Notes under the pieces: model-generated | Database searches by the model: none | The model's input: only the letters and a program-made list of their open reading frames with translations | Told to the model about the DNA's origin: nothing | In this document: piece after piece, positions 4,977 through 7,902 of the stretch | Layout of the letters: each line of letters begins with the position of its first letter | Position numbering within the stretch: the stretch's first letter is position 1 | DNA from: Collinsella sp. | GTDB lineage: Bacteria; Actinomycetota; Coriobacteriia; Coriobacteriales; Coriobacteriaceae | Direction: 5' to 3' | NCBI GenBank assembly: GCA_019413955.1 | Contig: DXMX01000069.1 | Location: forward strand, 1 to 7,902 | DNA: 7,902 nt | Position numbers and translations under genes: made by a program

Positions 4977-6151
4977 GCGGCACCCACGATCGAGAGCAGC
5001 GTCTGGGCAAACTCGTCCAGATCGCCCGGATTCACGCGGTCATCAAAGGAAATGCGCAGTGCGCCCAATGCCTGCTCGCGACCGATGCCCATCGCGCTTA
5101 AAACATGGCTCGGGTCCATGTTGCCGCTCGAGCACGCCGAGCCTGCCGATACCTCAAAGCCGGCGGCGTCGAGCTTGACGATGAGCTCCTCGGAGTCCAT
5201 GCCGTCGACGTAGATCGAAACCATACCCGGCAGACGATCGGCCTGTGCGTAGTCGCCCATGGTGGCGTGAATACGCGGATGAGCCGTAAGCGTGGCGTAG
5301 AGCTTGTCGGAAAGAGCTTGCAGCATCGTACGCTCCTGGGCCACGCGGGGCGCCAACGTGCGGGCGGCAGCGGCAAAGGCCAGCTGCGTGCGCAGGTCCT
5401 GCGTGCCGGCACGACGACCGGCCTCCTGTCCGCCGCCAAAGATGCGCGGACGCAGCGGCGTGCGGTTCTTAAGGTAGAGCGCGCCGGATGCCACGGGGCC
5501 GCCGATCTTGTGCGCGGCAACGGTCATAGCATCGACGCCCAGCTCGGTGACATCGAGCGGAATATGCAGATAGCCCTGGATGGCATCGGTGTGGAACAGG
5601 GCGCCGGCGGCATGTGCAGCAGCGGCAAGCTCGCGGATGGGCTGCACCACGCCGGTCTCGTTGTTGGCGACCATAATGCTTACGAGCGCCACGTCGTCGC
5701 CTAGTAGCTCGACAAGCGTTGCAGGCTCAATGTAGCCCATGCGGCAGGGCTGTACCAGGTCGACGCTAAAGCCGGCGGCACGCAGCAGCGGCAGGTTGTC
5801 CAGGATCGAATCGTGCTCGATGGCAGATACGATCACGCGGTTACGCTTACGGTCGCGCTGACGTGTACCCTCGGCAAGACCGAGTAGCGCCAGCTGGTTG
5901 GCTTCGGTGCCGCCGTTGGTCAGAACAATCTCAGACGGGCGAACGCGCGCGCCAAAGCTGCGGGCGATCTCGCGACGTGCAACCTCCAGACGCGCGGCAG
6001 CCTTGCGGCCGAGCGAGTGCAGCGAGTTGGGGTTGACGCCCGCAAGCTCGCTATCGTCGTACTCACGCTGCGCAAGGCGCGCCTCGGCGCGCATGGGCGT
6101 CGAGGCGGCGTAGTCAAGATTCACGGGTATGCGGTTTTGACCTGCGGTCAT
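4973..6151 (-). CDS. Cysteine desulfurase, NifS/IscS type (PLP-dependent)
   Basis: This class V aminotransferase-fold enzyme converts cysteine to alanine and transfers the sulfur as a persulfide, feeding iron-sulfur clusters, tRNA thiolation or cofactors. The 392 residues show NLDYAASTP at 11-19, TNGGTEAN at 78-85, the PLP-stacking His113 (IEHDS), NNETG at 163-167, Asp189 in HTDA, the Schiff-base Lys215 in AAHKIGGP, the loop GGGQEAGRRAGT at 239-250 and the catalytic Cys340 in SAGSACSSG. AGGAGG lies 11 bases before the ATG at 6151, inside the end of rpe, and the gap between the genes is 6 bases. No IscU or SufU scaffold gene is visible here. Its partner is therefore unknown, and I give no specific gene symbol (nifS, iscS and csd are all possible). 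Confidence 0.95.
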   Translation of the reverse strand: MTAGQNRIPVNLDYAASTPMRAEARLAQREYDDSELAGVNPNSLHSLGRKAAARLEVARREIARSFGARVRPSEIVLTNGGTEANQLALLGLAEGTRQRDRKRNRVIVSAIEHDSILDNLPLLRAAGFSVDLVQPCRMGYIEPATLVELLGDDVALVSIMVANNETGVVQPIRELAAAAHAAGALFHTDAIQGYLHIPLDVTELGVDAMTVAAHKIGGPVASGALYLKNRTPLRPRIFGGGQEAGRRAGTQDLRTQLAFAAAARTLAPRVAQERTMLQALSDKLYATLTAHPRIHATMGDYAQADRLPGMVSIYVDGMDSEELIVKLDAAGFEVSAGSACSSGNMDPSHVLSAMGIGREQALGALRISFDDRVNPGDLDEFAQTLLSIVGAA

Positions 6152-6157
6152 AAGGGT

Positions 6158-6829
6158 TTATGCCTCCTGTGCAGCCTCGTTGCCCAGCTTCTGCAGCAGC
6201 GCAACCTCGGCAGCGGGATCTTCGGACTTAAATACGGCAGAACCGGCCACGAGCACGTTGGCGCCGGCCTTGACGACCTCGGCAATGTTCTTGGAAGAAA
6301 TGCCACCGTCGACCTCGATCAGGGGCGAAACGCCGTGACGCTCGCACATGGCCTTGAGCTCGTGGAGCTTAGCGATGGTGCCCGGGATAAAGCTCTGGCC
6401 GCCAAAGCCGGGGTTCACGCTCATGAGTAGCACCATGTCGACGACATCGATAATGCTCTCGAGCACGCACACGGGGGTGGCGGGGTTGAGCACCACGCCG
6501 GCCTTAACGCCGCGCTGCTGCAGATGCGTGAGCGTGCGGTGCAGGTGCGTGGAAGCCTCGTAGTGCACGGTGATCATGTCGGCACCGGCGTCGGCGTACC
6601 AATCGACCGTCTCGTCGGGGTTCGACACCATCAGGTGCGCGTCGACCGGTACATCGGTGGAGCGCTTGACGGCCTTGAGGATATCAACGCCAAAGGTCAG
6701 GTTGCCGGTAAAATGACCGTCCATAACGTCGAAGTGCACGTAATCGGCGCCGGCGATCTTGTCGAGGTCGCCCTTGAGGTTGGCCATATCGGCCGAAAGA
6801 ATCGAAGGAGCGATTTTAATGGAACCCAT
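6158..6829 (-). CDS. rpe: Ribulose-phosphate 3-epimerase
   Basis: Rpe interconverts ribulose 5-phosphate and xylulose 5-phosphate in the pentose phosphate pathway, in the cytosol. The 223-residue TIM barrel has the usual length and all hallmark sites: APSILSAD at 7-14, VHFDVMDGHF with metal ligands H32 and D34, DAHLMV with H65, VNPGFGGQ at 138-145, EVDGGI with D174, and the phosphate-binding end VAGSAVF at 194-200. D34 and D174 are the expected acid/base pair. AAAGG lies 8 bases before the ATG at 6829. It follows gpsA after 18 bases, the longest gap inside the operon, but I see no promoter or terminator there. It lies upstream of the cysteine desulfurase. Confidence 0.97.
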   Translation of the reverse strand: MGSIKIAPSILSADMANLKGDLDKIAGADYVHFDVMDGHFTGNLTFGVDILKAVKRSTDVPVDAHLMVSNPDETVDWYADAGADMITVHYEASTHLHRTLTHLQQRGVKAGVVLNPATPVCVLESIIDVVDMVLLMSVNPGFGGQSFIPGTIAKLHELKAMCERHGVSPLIEVDGGISSKNIAEVVKAGANVLVAGSAVFKSEDPAAEVALLQKLGNEAAQEA

Positions 6830-6847
6830 GGTAGAAGCCTTTCTGCG

Positions 6848-7855
6848 CTAGTCGGTGATTCCGTAGAACTCTTGAGAGGGGACGCGGTCGGTAAGGATCT
6901 CGAGCGCCCTATCCAAAGTAACACCGTTGTAGAGCGTTTGCTCCACGGCAAAGGTGAGCGGAATGTCTACGCCCAGTGAACGGGCAAGCTCGCTCACGCT
7001 GCGGGCCGCGACGGCGCCCTCGACTACCATGTGCGTGCGTGTCTGGTACTCGTCGAGCGAGACGCCGTGGGCAAACTCGTAGCCAAAGGTGCGGTTGCGC
7101 GAATGCTCCGAGGTGCAGGTGGCAATGAGGTCACCCATGCCGGCAAGTCCCATGCAGGTCATAGCTTGACCGCCGCGGGCGTGCACCAGACGGCTGATCT
7201 CGGCCAGGCCGCGTGTCATGATGAGAGCGAGCGTGTTGTCGCCCGCACCGGTGCCGGCGGAGATGCCGCACACGATGGCGATAACGTTCTTCATGGCGCC
7301 GCAGACCTCGACACCGGTCATGTCTTGCGACAGATAGATGCGAAAGGCCGTGGACAGGAGCAGGTCCTTAAAGGTCTCCCCTATCTGCGGGTCTTCGCTG
7401 GCGATGACGGCGGCAGAAAGTCCGCCGCGGCAGATTTCCTCAGCATGGTTGGGGCCCGAGAGCGCCGCGACACGCGACTCGTTGCCGATCTCGCTGGCGA
7501 TGACCTCACTCATGAGCAGGCCGGATTCGGGCTCAATGCCCTTGGTGAGGCAGAGCACCGGGGTATCGGCGGCGATAAAGGGCGCGGCCTGGTGGCACAC
7601 GCTGCGAAGGTGCGTCGAAGGAACGGCAAAGATGATGGCCTCGGCGCCGTCGAGTGCCTGGGTCAGATCCGTCGTGGCGAAGACGTTGCCGGGCAGCTCG
7701 TAGCCCACAAGGTAGCGGGGGTTGCGGTGCTCGCCATTGATGCCGGCGGCCGTCTGATCGCTGTGGGCCCACATAGTCACGCGCTCGGCTCGCGCGGCAG
7801 CAAGGCCGGCGACGGCGGTTCCCCAGGAGCCAGAGCCAATCAGCGCAACATTCAT
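6848..7855 (-). CDS. gpsA: NAD(P)-dependent glycerol-3-phosphate dehydrogenase
   Basis: GpsA reduces dihydroxyacetone phosphate to sn-glycerol 3-phosphate, the backbone for membrane phospholipids. The 335 residues include an N-terminal Rossmann fold with GSGSWG at 7-12, TKG with K105, SGPNHAEE at 133-140 (a slight variant of the common SGPSHAEE), the catalytic Lys189 in GAMKNV, GDLIATC at 241-247, SEHSRNR at 249-255 and a C-terminal VVEGA motif. AGGAGAG lies a few bases before ATG 7855 and spans the end of the preceding gene. That neighbour appears to be plsY, whose product uses glycerol 3-phosphate directly, so the two steps are encoded side by side. Confidence 0.97.
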   Translation of the reverse strand: MNVALIGSGSWGTAVAGLAAARAERVTMWAHSDQTAAGINGEHRNPRYLVGYELPGNVFATTDLTQALDGAEAIIFAVPSTHLRSVCHQAAPFIAADTPVLCLTKGIEPESGLLMSEVIASEIGNESRVAALSGPNHAEEICRGGLSAAVIASEDPQIGETFKDLLLSTAFRIYLSQDMTGVEVCGAMKNVIAIVCGISAGTGAGDNTLALIMTRGLAEISRLVHARGGQAMTCMGLAGMGDLIATCTSEHSRNRTFGYEFAHGVSLDEYQTRTHMVVEGAVAARSVSELARSLGVDIPLTFAVEQTLYNGVTLDRALEILTDRVPSQEFYGITD

Positions 7856-7864
7856 GACTCTCTC

Positions 7865-7902
7865 CTACTTATCGTCGGGCTCGGTGACGCGCTTGGTAAA
7901 CG
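7865..7902 (-). CDS. plsY: Probable PlsY glycerol-3-phosphate acyltransferase, last 11 residues only
   Basis: On the minus strand the frame reads FTKRVTEPDDK and stops at TAG 7867-7865, 9 bases before gpsA. PlsY proteins often end with a basic '..FTKR'-like tail after the last membrane segment, and plsY-gpsA is a common gene pair. The stop codon is part of the ribosome binding site region of gpsA. The call rests on 11 residues and context, so it is tentative. Confidence 0.5.
   Translation of the reverse strand, partial: FTKRVTEPDDK

Overview
The window joins two different kinds of DNA at a tRNA gene. The right three quarters (about 2.1-7.9 kb) is a compact, GC-rich, minus-strand housekeeping operon. 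The left quarter (1 to about 2.05 kb) is plus-strand surface-protein DNA followed by a gene-free, repeat-rich, AT-richer spacer. GC-rich codon use, the plsY-gpsA-rpe-desulfurase gene order, and a Flp-type prepilin joined to a DUF6273 domain suggest a gut member of Coriobacteriia (Actinomycetota), probably Collinsella or a close relative. That placement is inference; there is no rRNA to test it.

Left region: positions 1-432 encode the C-terminal end of a BspA-like (DUF285) repeat surface protein that begins outside the window. Next, at 578-1624, is a striking gene: a prepilin with a class III (Flp-type) processing site and one membrane helix, carrying a large extracellular DUF6273 domain. A run of nine G bases lies between its start codon and the prepilin processing site. 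A change of one G in either direction ends translation early, so expression is probably phase variable. The gene's 3' end also looks frameshifted: the open frame runs through a strong intrinsic terminator, while the neighbouring frame stops 18 bases before the terminator hairpin with a family-like ending.

Spacer: 1625-2044 holds no convincing gene but contains several inverted repeats. These include a nested three-stem structure (1920-1984), a 15-base direct repeat at an 80-base interval, and three TTGCTTAA half-sites. They lie next to the 3' end of tRNA-Pro(GGG), the usual integration side for mobile islands. No integrase is present in the window.

Right region (all minus strand, transcribed from right to left): plsY (last codons only), gpsA, rpe, a NifS/IscS-type cysteine desulfurase, a NIF3-family protein, a coiled-coil zinc-ribbon protein, coaBC, then tRNA-Pro with its own promoter and terminator. 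Junctions between the protein genes are at most 18 bases, and two are ATGA overlaps, so this is almost certainly one operon. It combines glycerophospholipid precursor synthesis (GpsA, PlsY), the pentose phosphate pathway (Rpe), sulfur mobilisation (the desulfurase) and coenzyme A synthesis (CoaBC). The most interesting candidate system is the phase-variable pilin-adhesin locus at the tRNA-Pro boundary.
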